A DNA stretch of 6,114 bases, taken from Betaproteobacteria bacterium. GTDB taxonomy: Bacteria; Pseudomonadota; Gammaproteobacteria; Burkholderiales; UBA9220. Below are positions 6,037 through 6,114 of this stretch, in pieces (position 1 is the stretch's first letter; every line of letters starts with the position of its first letter). The DNA lies in contig DOVS01000321.1 in the NCBI GenBank assembly GCA_003519965.1, positions 1 through 6,114 on the forward strand. Reading direction: 5' to 3'. The notes beneath the pieces were generated by a model. The model saw only the letters and a program-made list of their open reading frames with translations. It made no database searches and had not been told where the DNA came from. Made by a program: the position numbers and the translations under genes.

Positions 6037-6114
6037 ATGCTGATCTTTCGAGGAATACCGGAACAAAATCAGTCCCCCACCGCATTAACCATCGGCAATT
6101 TCGATGGCGTGCAT
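6037..6114 (+). CDS. ribF: Bifunctional riboflavin kinase / FAD synthetase RibF, 3' partial
   Basis: The first 26 codons of ribF, running off the window. The protein starts MLIFRGIPEQ and reaches TIGNFDGVH, the nucleotide-binding motif of the N-terminal FAD synthetase (adenylyltransferase) domain, normally followed by a GH pair just beyond the window edge. RibF phosphorylates riboflavin to FMN and adenylates FMN to FAD. ATG 6037 puts GNFDGVH at about residues 20-26, where it belongs in this family; no Shine-Dalgarno sequence is evident. In many proteobacteria ribF precedes ileS and lspA and follows murJ or rpsT, so those genes are expected downstream. The 590-base gap after murJ and a possible -10 box suggest that it has its own promoter. 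Confidence 0.92.
   Translation, partial: MLIFRGIPEQNQSPTALTIGNFDGVH

Noticed and set aside
5674..6066. A 130-codon minus-strand frame running into ribF
   Set aside because: It starts with TTG inside ribF, is low in complexity and rich in Arg, and crosses the ribF promoter region.

Overview
The window reads as chromosomal core DNA of a GC-rich proteobacterium, most likely gamma- or betaproteobacterial. MurJ matches the Escherichia coli protein at its start (MNLLK) and in residue numbering (R18, R24, D39, R52, R270, E273). Ribosomal protein S20 and the DUF3579 protein are of types I associate with beta- and gammaproteobacteria. No mobile element, phage gene, CRISPR array, tRNA or rRNA is visible. 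The taxonomic call is an inference from protein recall, not a search.

Layout. Positions 1-948 hold the 3' part of a long-form NfeD membrane serine protease gene. It is followed after 2 bases by a slipin (stomatin/SPFH) gene at 951-1709, the classic stomatin plus stomatin-operon-partner-protease pair. After a 117-base gap a small DUF3579 gene (1827-2120) runs towards rpsT (2173-2436, minus strand). The rpsT terminator hairpin lies across the stop codon of the DUF3579 gene. An AT-rich 180-base gap separates rpsT from the divergent plus-strand run: a tandem HD plus HD-GYP protein (2617-3846), the lipid II flippase murJ (3908-5446), and the first 26 codons of ribF (6037-6114), which runs off the window. 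About 590 bases between murJ and ribF carry no convincing gene but contain several GC-rich inverted repeats.

How it fits together. Three themes are present: membrane microdomain organisation and quality control (NfeD/slipin), ribosome and cofactor housekeeping (rpsT, ribF), and cell-wall precursor export (murJ) with a probable cyclic-dinucleotide hydrolase just upstream. The order rpsT, murJ, ribF is a familiar conserved neighbourhood; the HD-GYP gene between rpsT and murJ is the less expected member.

There is no clear evidence of a wholly new system. The points most worth a second look are the tandem HD/HD-GYP protein, the long hairpin filling the HD-GYP to murJ gap, the unusually long structured murJ to ribF gap, and a perfect inverted repeat directly in front of the ribF start codon.
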